From an uncultured Collinsella sp. (GTDB lineage: Bacteria; Actinomycetota; Coriobacteriia; Coriobacteriales; Coriobacteriaceae): a stretch of DNA of 16,780 nucleotides. The notes beneath the pieces were generated by a model. The model was not told where the DNA came from, made no database searches, and saw only the letters and a list, made by a program, of their open reading frames with translations. This document shows positions 7,667-13,441 of this stretch, one piece after another. A program made the translations under genes and the position numbers. Each line of letters opens with the position of its first letter. The stretch's first letter is position 1. Location: NCBI GenBank assembly GCA_902494935.1, contig CABUVH010000025.1, positions 1 to 16,780 of the forward strand. Reading direction: 5' to 3'.

Positions 7667-8500
7667 ATGGCAGGCCTGTTCAACATCCTTAAGGTCACCG
7701 TCAGTGAGGACAAGATCTGCGCGCATGTGCTGGTGAACCCCGGCATGCCGCTCATGACCTCGGAGGACATCGAGGCCACGGCGCGCGTGTACTACCTGGT
7801 GCCCGCGATTGCCAAGCACCTGTGCCTGGGCGATTCCGGCCGCGAGTTCCAGGACTGCATGGGCCAGACCGAGCTCTGCCATCTGCTGGAGCACGTGACG
7901 GTCGAGCTCATGAACGAGACCGGGCTTGCCGGCAGTATCTCGTGCGGCCGCACGCGCGTAAGTGAGCACGACGAGCGCGTCTTTGAGGTTGAGCTTTCGT
8001 GCCCCGACGACGCGCTGGCCATCGGTGCGCTGTCTTCGGCCACCTTTATGATGGACTGGGCGTACCTGCACGCCGACCAGCCTGCCCCCGACGTGGAAGG
8101 CACGGTCGCGGGCCTGCGCAACCTGGTGCTGGGCATGCGCGCCGAGGCCGAGGGCAAGGATCCTCACGAGGCCGTCGCCGCTGCGAACGGCGAAGATGCT
8201 GCCGAGGACGAGGGCGCTGACGAGGGCGATGTGCCGGCCGACGCCGAGCCCGTTGCCGATGCGACCGCCGAGCCTGTTCCCACCGAGCCCCAGGGTGTCC
8301 CCAACTTTGACGACGAGCCCCAGGCGGCGATTGATACCGAGGGCGCGGTTGCCGAGAACCACGAGGCTTCCGCTGCCGTCTTTGGCGGTGCGGCGACGGT
8401 TCCGGCAGGACCTGCGCATGAGGGCAGCCTGCCGCTCGTGGACGGCGCCGGCGAGGACCCGGGTGCCACGGCGGCCATGCCGGCTATGCCCCAAGAGTAG
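7667..8500 (+). CDS. Stand-alone protein resembling the cyanophycin synthetase N-terminal domain
   Basis: This 277-residue protein splits into a folded part (about 1-160) and a long disordered tail rich in Ala, Glu, Asp and Pro (about 161-277). The folded part resembles the N-terminal domain of cyanophycin synthetase (CphA). Segment ELCHLLEHVTVELMNETG (69-86) parallels the CphA pattern LGHVIEHVALELQ, and SCGRTR (92-97) parallels FGRTR, followed in both by an acidic beta-strand region. In CphA this domain binds the growing polymer; the ATP-grasp and Mur-ligase domains that do the chemistry are absent here. The similarity is read by eye, and the function is unknown. ATG 7667 has a strong GGGGAGAG site. 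The gene follows the CNNM-type gene by 24 bases, suggesting one operon. No cyanophycinase or full synthetase is in the window. Confidence 0.7.
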   Translation: MAGLFNILKVTVSEDKICAHVLVNPGMPLMTSEDIEATARVYYLVPAIAKHLCLGDSGREFQDCMGQTELCHLLEHVTVELMNETGLAGSISCGRTRVSEHDERVFEVELSCPDDALAIGALSSATFMMDWAYLHADQPAPDVEGTVAGLRNLVLGMRAEAEGKDPHEAVAAANGEDAAEDEGADEGDVPADAEPVADATAEPVPTEPQGVPNFDDEPQAAIDTEGAVAENHEASAAVFGGAATVPAGPAHEGSLPLVDGAGEDPGATAAMPAMPQE

Positions 8501-8521
8501 GCCTACGCGTTTATCACCATC

Positions 8522-8546
8522 ACGTACCTGCGCCTTTGCCGTACGT
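8522..8546. other. Short inverted repeat ACGTAC/GTACGT
   Basis: ACGTAC (8522-8527) and GTACGT (8541-8546) form a 6-bp stem with a 13-nt loop, 22 bases after the preceding stop. No T run follows, so it is a poor terminator; it could be a regulator site or a weak 3' end. Confidence 0.3.
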
Positions 8547-8579
8547 AGATGAGCGGAGCGGCAAGTGATGCGCTGCGGG

Positions 8580-8585
8580 TATAAT
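8580..8585 (+). promoter_or_regulatory. -10 box for the YtxH/PRC gene pair
   Basis: A perfect TATAAT lies 51 bases before the start of the YtxH-like gene. No recognisable -35 box sits 16-18 bases upstream, so strength is uncertain. The predicted start is near 8592. Confidence 0.5.
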
Positions 8586-8603
8586 GGACAACATTCAAAC
8601 GGT

Positions 8604-8619
8604 GGGCACCGACGTGCCC
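8604..8619 (+). other. Leader hairpin just 5' of a ribosome binding site
   Basis: GGGCAC (8604-8609) pairs perfectly with GTGCCC (8614-8619) over a CGAC loop, ending two bases before the AGGAGAGG site at 8622. It would fold near the 5' end of the predicted transcript and may stabilise it or keep the binding site open. Confidence 0.5.
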
Positions 8620-8636
8620 GCAGGAGAGGAATGATC

Positions 8637-9026
8637 ATGGGTAAGACTTTCAGCTTTGTCTCCGGCGCACTTTTTGGTGCCGCTGCCGGCGCTATTGTCG
8701 GCGTTGCTCTGGCCCCGCGCTCGGGCGCCGAGACCCGCGCCATGGCTGCCGATATCGCCAACGACGCCTGGGACAATATGCGCGACACCTACGAGCACAG
8801 CGCCGAGGAGGCCCGTGCTGCGGTGAATGACTTTGGCCCGATGGTCGACGCCAAGACCGACGACCTGCGCGCCAAGGTCGACCTGGCCCGCGAGCGCATG
8901 GACCAGCTGCGCGAGCAGCTCAACGACGCCATTTCGGGCGGCAACGTGACGCCTGCCGCCGACGTCGTGGTCGAGAACGCCGTCGAGGCTGATACCGAGG
9001 CTGCGGAGCCCTCGACCGAGGCATAA
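8637..9026 (+). CDS. YtxH-like small membrane-anchored protein
   Basis: This 129-residue protein begins with a glycine/alanine-rich membrane segment (FSFVSGALFGAAAGAIVGVA, about 5-24) followed by LAPRSGAETR, the hallmark of the YtxH family (often called gas-vesicle-like or general stress proteins). The rest is helical and charged, likely a coiled coil (about 40-100), then an acidic tail. Family proteins are stress-associated and of unknown biochemical role. ATG 8637 is preferred over ATG 8631 because the AGGAGAGG site (8622-8629) is then 7 bases away. Its TAA overlaps the next ATG by one base (TAATG), so the two proteins are translationally coupled and probably work together. Confidence 0.8.
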   Translation: MGKTFSFVSGALFGAAAGAIVGVALAPRSGAETRAMAADIANDAWDNMRDTYEHSAEEARAAVNDFGPMVDAKTDDLRAKVDLARERMDQLREQLNDAISGGNVTPAADVVVENAVEADTEAAEPSTEA

Positions 9027-9781
9027 TGCGCGCCGGGGATTTTGTCGGCGCCAAGATCTATCGCAAGCCTACCGAGGACAAGCGCACCAAAAAGGACGGC
9101 ACGCCGCGCAGCCCTAAAAAGCTCGGAAAGATTCACTTTCCGGTCTTTACCCCGGGCGGTACGCGCGTGGTCGGCTTTATGGTCCGCCAGTCCGATATCG
9201 CGGGCATGATCGAGCGTCCCGATCGATTCGTAGCGCTCGACGCCATTGGTGTCTACGAGGGCGCCATTGCGGTCGATGACGTCAAGGACACGTACGATGC
9301 CGCCGCCGCCAGGCGCCTCGACATCAACCTGGACGATTGCATCATCTGGGTCGGTATGGACGTGCGCACGGAATCGGGCGACGTCGTGGGCTATTGCTCG
9401 GACGTTGAGTTCAAGCCACGCTCGGGCATCGTGCAGGCATTCTATGTGACCGCTGGTGCTGCTTCGAGTGTTTTGGTCGGTGACACGCAGGTGCCGCCGA
9501 CGATGCTGCGCGGCTACGAGAACGGCGCGATGGTCGTCTCGGACGAGGTCAAGTCGCTCGGGTATTCGGGCGGTGCGGCTGCCAAGGCCGCCGAGGCCAG
9601 CGTCGTGGTGGGCGACAAGGTCAAAAAGGGCGCCAAGGTGCTCGACGACAAGGGATCGGTTGCCGTGGACAAGGGCAGTCGCGCACTGGGCAAGCAGCTC
9701 GGCAAGACGCGCGGCATGTTCAAGGCCTTTAAGGACGAATACCAAAAGGCGAGCGGAGGCTCGTTAAAAGCTACAAAATAG
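9026..9781 (+). CDS. PRC-barrel domain protein coupled to the YtxH-like gene
   Basis: This 251-residue protein has no signal peptide or membrane helix. Residues 1-90 form one PRC-barrel-like module (DFVGAKIYRK, then GKIHFPVFTPGGTRVVGFMV). A second spans about 117-185, with GMDVRTESGDVVGYCSDVEF and a conserved VLVGDTQVPPTMLRGYENG closing strand. The C-terminus (about 190-251) is basic and Ala/Lys/Gly-rich, suggesting nucleic-acid or membrane-surface contact. PRC barrels occur in ribosome-maturation, photosynthetic and metal-transport proteins as small protein-protein modules, so the role is not fixed by family. The ATG overlaps the previous stop and there is only a weak GAGG site, consistent with translational coupling. 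A second PRC-containing protein is encoded at 11589-13433. Confidence 0.75.
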   Translation: MRAGDFVGAKIYRKPTEDKRTKKDGTPRSPKKLGKIHFPVFTPGGTRVVGFMVRQSDIAGMIERPDRFVALDAIGVYEGAIAVDDVKDTYDAAAARRLDINLDDCIIWVGMDVRTESGDVVGYCSDVEFKPRSGIVQAFYVTAGAASSVLVGDTQVPPTMLRGYENGAMVVSDEVKSLGYSGGAAAKAAEASVVVGDKVKKGAKVLDDKGSVAVDKGSRALGKQLGKTRGMFKAFKDEYQKASGGSLKATK

Positions 9782-9802
9782 CGACGTACCAAATGATGGG
9801 AG

Positions 9803-9832
9803 GCAAGCCGGAGACCTGTTGCTCCGGCTTGC
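9803..9832 (+). terminator. Strong hairpin between the PRC and NodB-fold genes (weak terminator)
   Basis: GCAAGCCGGAG (9803-9813) pairs perfectly with CTCCGGCTTGC (9822-9832) over an 8-nt loop. The following TGTGTTTA is only partly T-rich, so readthrough into the next gene 21 bases downstream is plausible. It may act as an attenuator or processing stem. Confidence 0.6.
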
Positions 9833-9853
9833 TGTGTTTATGGGGGAGGGCAC

Positions 9854-11260
9854 ATGCGCCAAAACGGATCCAACTTAAACGAGCGTTCGGGTGCGCGTCC
9901 GACGGCGCGCCGCGATTTGGGGCAGCTGCCCAGCGGTCAGCGCAAGCGTCACCGTAAGCCCGGCGCGATGTACCTCAACCATAGCCGCGGGTTTAGCGAC
10001 CGCAGTGCGCGCATCGGCAACAGCCGTACGCCCCGTCGTTCGTCTCGCCTGCCCTACGCGCTCATCGCCGTGGGTTGCGCGCTCGTGCTGTTTATCGCTG
10101 CCGTCGTGGGCTACGTCAACCGCAGTGTGGACGTGGAGCTCAACGGCCAGAAGACCGCGGTGCGTGTGGGCTCTACGCTGCAGAATCTCATCGACGACCA
10201 GGAGTTGACTGACACCTACGACGCAGGCGACCTGCTGGCCGTCGATGACAGCGTGCTCAAGCGCCATGGGGGCGAAAAGCTGTCGGTGAAGGTCGACGGC
10301 AAGCGCGTGAAGCAGGGCAAATGGGATAGCCGCGAACTCGAGGGCGGCGAGAAGGTGACGGTCAAGGATGGCCGTAACACTTACGAGAAGCACGAGGTTC
10401 AGGCTACGGTTATCGAGCCCAAGCTCAAGGTCGAGGGCACGGGCGCTATCGAGTATGTGCAGACATGGGGTGTCCAGGGCCGATCCGAGGTGTGGGTTGG
10501 TGAGCAGTCAGGCAAGACGCAAGACCGCGGCGAGGTTGTGCCCGCCACCGATTGCGTTGTTGCGTGCGCCAGCGTGGCGCCCAAGGGCAACAAAAAGTAC
10601 GTGGCACTGACGTTTGACGAGGGTCCGAGCGGCGCCACCAAACAGATCTTGCAGGTGCTCAAGGAAAAGGGCGTCACCGCGACGTTCTTCCTTTCGGGCG
10701 ATGCGGTCGAGGCCTCGCCTGCCACGGCCAAGGCGATTGTCGATGCCGGGTGCGAGATCGGATCCAACAGCTACAGCGACGATTCGCTCAAGGGTCAGGA
10801 CCGTGAGGCGGTATGCGAACAGATCACGAAAGGCACCGACGCGATTAAGTCGGCGACCGGCGTGAAGACGATGCTGCTGCGTGCTCCCTACGCTGCCTTT
10901 GACGAGCAAAACTGGATTGATGCGATGGACCTGGTCTCCGCCGTGGTCTCGTGGAATATCGACTCGGGCGACTGGCTGCTCAACGGTGCCGACGAACAGG
11001 TCTCGACGGTGCTCGATTCGGTGACGCCGGGCAATATCGTGCTGCTCACCGATAGAGACGAATGCGCCGAGCAGACACTCGAGGCGCTGCCGCAGATTAT
11101 CGACGGCCTCATTGCCGACGGCTACAAGATCGTGACGCTCAGCGACCTGGTCAAGACGGACACGGCATTGAGCAAAAAGCTCACCTCGCTGACGAAGGTC
11201 ACCATGCCCAAGGACGCCGTGTTCCCCCAACTTGCCGAGGACGACGACACCACAGAGTAG
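9854..11260 (+). CDS. Membrane-anchored NodB-fold (polysaccharide deacetylase-like) protein, active site degenerate
   Basis: This 468-residue protein has a basic cytoplasmic N-terminus (1-66), one membrane helix (about 68-88) and an extracellular part. Residues 90-185 form a ubiquitin-like/DUF348-type region (VELNGQKTAVRVGSTLQNLI), and 245-435 a NodB homology domain, the fold of peptidoglycan and chitin deacetylases. Motif order is preserved but key residues are not. TFDDGP is TFDEGP (255-256). The zinc histidine motif is GSNSYSDD (303-310), with N305 and D309 where family members have His. RPPYG is RAPYA (343-347). DSGDW (370-374) remains. The LLHD histidine is T399 in LLTD. The domain therefore probably lacks zinc and deacetylase activity and may be a wall-binding or regulatory pseudoenzyme. 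ATG 9854 has a strong GGGGGAGGG site. The frame is intact, so this is not decay by frameshift. Confidence 0.88.
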   Translation: MRQNGSNLNERSGARPTARRDLGQLPSGQRKRHRKPGAMYLNHSRGFSDRSARIGNSRTPRRSSRLPYALIAVGCALVLFIAAVVGYVNRSVDVELNGQKTAVRVGSTLQNLIDDQELTDTYDAGDLLAVDDSVLKRHGGEKLSVKVDGKRVKQGKWDSRELEGGEKVTVKDGRNTYEKHEVQATVIEPKLKVEGTGAIEYVQTWGVQGRSEVWVGEQSGKTQDRGEVVPATDCVVACASVAPKGNKKYVALTFDEGPSGATKQILQVLKEKGVTATFFLSGDAVEASPATAKAIVDAGCEIGSNSYSDDSLKGQDREAVCEQITKGTDAIKSATGVKTMLLRAPYAAFDEQNWIDAMDLVSAVVSWNIDSGDWLLNGADEQVSTVLDSVTPGNIVLLTDRDECAEQTLEALPQIIDGLIADGYKIVTLSDLVKTDTALSKKLTSLTKVTMPKDAVFPQLAEDDDTTE

Positions 11261-11296
11261 TCATTGGGTAGTCATTTAAGAACGTCCCCAATGACT
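11259..11296 (+). repeat. 27-bp interrupted palindrome plus a half copy, same family as 2705-2901
   Basis: A full unit lies at 11270-11296: arms AGTCATT/AATGACT and loop TAAGAACGTCCCC. The loop is identical (on the opposite strand) to that at 2712-2724. Just before it, AGTCATTGGG (11259-11268) matches the start of a unit in the opposite orientation, so this is a truncated inverted pair. The half copy overlaps the stop codon of the NodB-fold gene by two bases. Confidence 0.75.
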
Positions 11297-11371
11297 ATGT
11301 CACGGATGCGTCAGCGTTTGGTATGCCTGCAATGTGCAGCGCATAAATTCGATGCCGCAGGGCGATGCTGA

Positions 11372-11380
11372 TGCTATAGT
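11372..11380 (+). promoter_or_regulatory. Extended -10 promoter of the metal-transport module
   Basis: TGCTATAGT is an extended -10 element like that at 5431-5439. No convincing -35 box is present. The predicted start is near 11387, giving a leader of about 200 bases before the MgtE-like gene. The stretch 11297-11371 holds only a small stem CTGCA/TGCAG (11327-11339) without a T run. Confidence 0.5.
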
Positions 11381-11395
11381 TACTGCGGTTAATGA

Positions 11396-11568
11396 GGGTC
11401 AAGAGAAAGGTTACAGGTGAAATCCAAACCTCGACCATACAGTCGATGACCCCATGCAGGTGCTTTTTGCGCATGCACGGGGTGTAAGCGTCGAGCGGCG
11501 TGCCGCCCGCGCATGCGTATACATATCCAGAAGCCCCCGGACGTCGCACATGCGGCCGCGTCCGGAGG
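11396..11568 (+). ncRNA. Structured 5' leader with alternative pairings ahead of the MgtE-like gene
   Basis: The leader can fold in two ways. In one, GGGTC (11396-11400) pairs with GACCC (11448-11452), enclosing hairpins GGTT/AACC (11409-11430) and TCGAC/GTCGA (11431-11446). In the other, CTCGAC (11430-11435) pairs with GTCGAG (11490-11495), ACCCC (11449-11453) with GGGGT (11479-11483), and CATGC with GCATG (11471-11475). A final stem, CCGGACG/CGTCCGG (11537-11543 with 11559-11565), extended by CC/GG, buries the GGAGG binding site at 11564-11568. This is the layout of a translational riboswitch or attenuator. I looked for the conserved segments of the M-box magnesium riboswitch and the yybP-ykoY manganese riboswitch and did not find them. 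Class unknown; pairings were found by eye, not by folding software. Confidence 0.5.
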
Positions 11569-11572
11569 AATA

Positions 11573-11605
11573 ATGATGGGGAGCACCATTGAATTATCTG
11601 AGTGA
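11573..11605 (+). CDS. Possible 10-codon leader ORF overlapping the MgtE-like gene
   Basis: ATG 11573 (or ATG 11576) lies 4 (or 7) bases after the best ribosome binding site in the region, GGAGG, and encodes MMGSTIELSE before a TGA at 11603. It ends 15 bases inside the MgtE-like frame, which begins with TTG at 11589 in another frame. It could be a translated upstream ORF coupling or restraining synthesis of the transporter, as the leader peptides of some magnesium-transport genes do. Translation is not shown. Confidence 0.35.
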   Translation: MMGSTIELSE

Positions 11606-13433
11606 GATGCTCAAATTGCCGGTCTTGGACGTCGATGGAGAAAAGCTCGGCGTGGTGAACGATTTTGGTATTGCTACCGGCGAAGTTTTTCCGCACGTGA
11701 CGTCGCTTGCGTTCCGCGGTCCCGGCAAGACGCCGTTTATGATCAGCTGGCGCAAATGGGTCGACCGTATCGACGAGACGGGTGTACACCTTAAGACGTC
11801 GGCCACCGAAATCCGTTTTTCGTACCTGCAGCCGACCGAACTCCTGCTCGCCCGCGACGTGCTCAACAAGCAGATCGTCGACACGCAGGGCATGAAGGTC
11901 GTGCGCGTAAACGACATCAAGTTTTCCATGTCGGGCGAAAACCAGCTGCGCCTGCTGGGCGCCGAGGTCGGTGCCCGCGGTCTGCTACGCGCCATCAGCC
12001 CCGCGCTCGAGCATATCGTCGAAGGCTTTATGAAGCACCTGGGCAAGCCGCTCAGTGAGGACATCATCGCTTGGTCCTACATGGACCTGCTCGATCGCTC
12101 GACCAAGAACATTCAACTCTCGGTGTCGCATAAGACGCTCGGCGAGCTGCACCCTGCCGACATCGCCGACATTATCGAGCAGCTCGACCCGCGCCTGCGT
12201 GCGCAGGTGTTTGCACAGCTCGATACTGCCCAGGCCGCCGAGGCCATCTCGGAGTTCGATGACGACGAGCTTATGACCGAGATGCTCGAGGGCCTGTCCG
12301 ACACGGACGCATCGTCGATGCTGGCCATGATGGACCCGGACGACGCCGCCGACCTGATCGACGAGCTCGATTACGAGAAGGCCGAGAAGCTCCTGCGCCT
12401 GATGGGCGTCAAGGAGGAGAAGGCGATTCGTAACCTGCTGGGGTATGAGGACAACACCGCCGGCCGCATCATGACCTCGGAGTTTGTCTCGCTGCCCGCC
12501 ACGGCGACGGTCGGCGATGCCATCGAGGCGATTCGCAAACTCGATGAGGACTTCGAGAGTGTCTATTACGTCTATACCGAGGATCCGAGCGGCATGCTGA
12601 CCGGCGTGCTTTCGCTGCGCACGCTGATCGTAGCCGACCGCGACGCCACGCTGGGTCAGCTGGCCTATCGCGACCTGGTCTATGTGTCGCCCGACGAGGA
12701 CCAGGAAGACGTGACGGACGAGATGACCAAGTACGACCTGGTTGCCATCCCTGTCTGCGACGAGAACCGTCATATCCTGGGTATCGTGACCTTCGACGAC
12801 GCCATGGACGTTATCGCCGAGGAGCATCAGGAGGACCTGCAGATCGCCGGTGTCGGCTCGGGCGATAGCGCGTCGGACGACTCGACGAACGTGCTCAGCT
12901 GGTTCGTGCATCGCCAGTACTGGGTTGTTGTATGGGGCATCGCGTCGTGCATCATGGCGACCGTGCTGGGAACGGCGCTCGGCTCCGCGCATCTGGTGGT
13001 GTTCCCCATGTGCGCCATGCCACTCGTACTGCTGGCGGCCTCGCGCATGGTGTCGTTCGTCAAGAACTACTTCCTGGAGTATGACGGTCACGACGACGAG
13101 CCCAAGCCGTATCTGGGGTTCTTCTTCCAGAGCACAGGCATGGGCCTGATTCTGTCACTCGTGACCTACCTGTGCGCCCAGCTGGTGCGCACCGCTGCGT
13201 TCCCCGATGCGCCCATGTTTGAGGAGCAACTCTTTACCGGGTGCTTTAATATCGCTGCCATCATTTGCCTGGTTGGCAACATGAGCGCCGTGATTTACCT
13301 GATGGTGCTGTTCTGGCGTGACGAGCATGACCTCAACACGTCGGGCACCGCCATGAACGTTATTGCCGTCATGATCTCGTGCGTAGCGTACTGCGCCGCT
13401 GCGGTGCTGCTCACCATGTCGGTCATTGGTTAG
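11589..13433 (+). CDS. mgtE: MgtE-like protein with PRC, MgtE_N, CBS and membrane domains
   Basis: This 614-residue protein has two PRC-barrel-like modules (about 1-75 and 85-165), an MgtE N-terminal helical domain (about 175-280, LHPADIADIIEQLDP), a CBS pair (about 288-412, AGRIMTSEFVSLPATATVGD to ILGIVTFDDAMDVI) and five predicted helices (about 443-612). MgtE proteins are magnesium channels gated by their MgtE_N/CBS part. Here the GGNxGxQ-type pore motif of helix 2 is missing (the segment reads VFPMCAMPLVLLAAS), and the Asp-containing helix-5 motif is replaced by SGTAMNVIAV. So it may be a divergent channel or a magnesium sensor for the Nramp-related partner. The start is probably TTG 11589 (GGGGAG 5 bases upstream); ATG 11607 would remove the first six residues, which fit the family. 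Eight bases separate it from the next gene. Confidence 0.85.
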   Translation: MNYLSEMLKLPVLDVDGEKLGVVNDFGIATGEVFPHVTSLAFRGPGKTPFMISWRKWVDRIDETGVHLKTSATEIRFSYLQPTELLLARDVLNKQIVDTQGMKVVRVNDIKFSMSGENQLRLLGAEVGARGLLRAISPALEHIVEGFMKHLGKPLSEDIIAWSYMDLLDRSTKNIQLSVSHKTLGELHPADIADIIEQLDPRLRAQVFAQLDTAQAAEAISEFDDDELMTEMLEGLSDTDASSMLAMMDPDDAADLIDELDYEKAEKLLRLMGVKEEKAIRNLLGYEDNTAGRIMTSEFVSLPATATVGDAIEAIRKLDEDFESVYYVYTEDPSGMLTGVLSLRTLIVADRDATLGQLAYRDLVYVSPDEDQEDVTDEMTKYDLVAIPVCDENRHILGIVTFDDAMDVIAEEHQEDLQIAGVGSGDSASDDSTNVLSWFVHRQYWVVVWGIASCIMATVLGTALGSAHLVVFPMCAMPLVLLAASRMVSFVKNYFLEYDGHDDEPKPYLGFFFQSTGMGLILSLVTYLCAQLVRTAAFPDAPMFEEQLFTGCFNIAAIICLVGNMSAVIYLMVLFWRDEHDLNTSGTAMNVIAVMISCVAYCAAAVLLTMSVIG

Positions 13434-13441
13434 GTGGTCGC

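Noticed and set aside
8522..8546. Terminator after the cyanophycin-synthetase-like gene
   Set aside because: The 6-bp inverted repeat is not followed by a T run; kept only as a minor inverted repeat.
6896..8788. Very long minus-strand open frame (630 codons) across the CNNM-type and cyanophycin-like genes
   Set aside because: It spans two well-supported plus-strand genes and their control region, and its composition is that of an antisense shadow.
11387..11588. M-box, yybP-ykoY or fluoride riboswitch upstream of the MgtE-like gene
   Set aside because: A few short resemblances (CCATACAG, GGCGATG) occur, but the ordered conserved segments of these classes are absent, so no known class is claimed.
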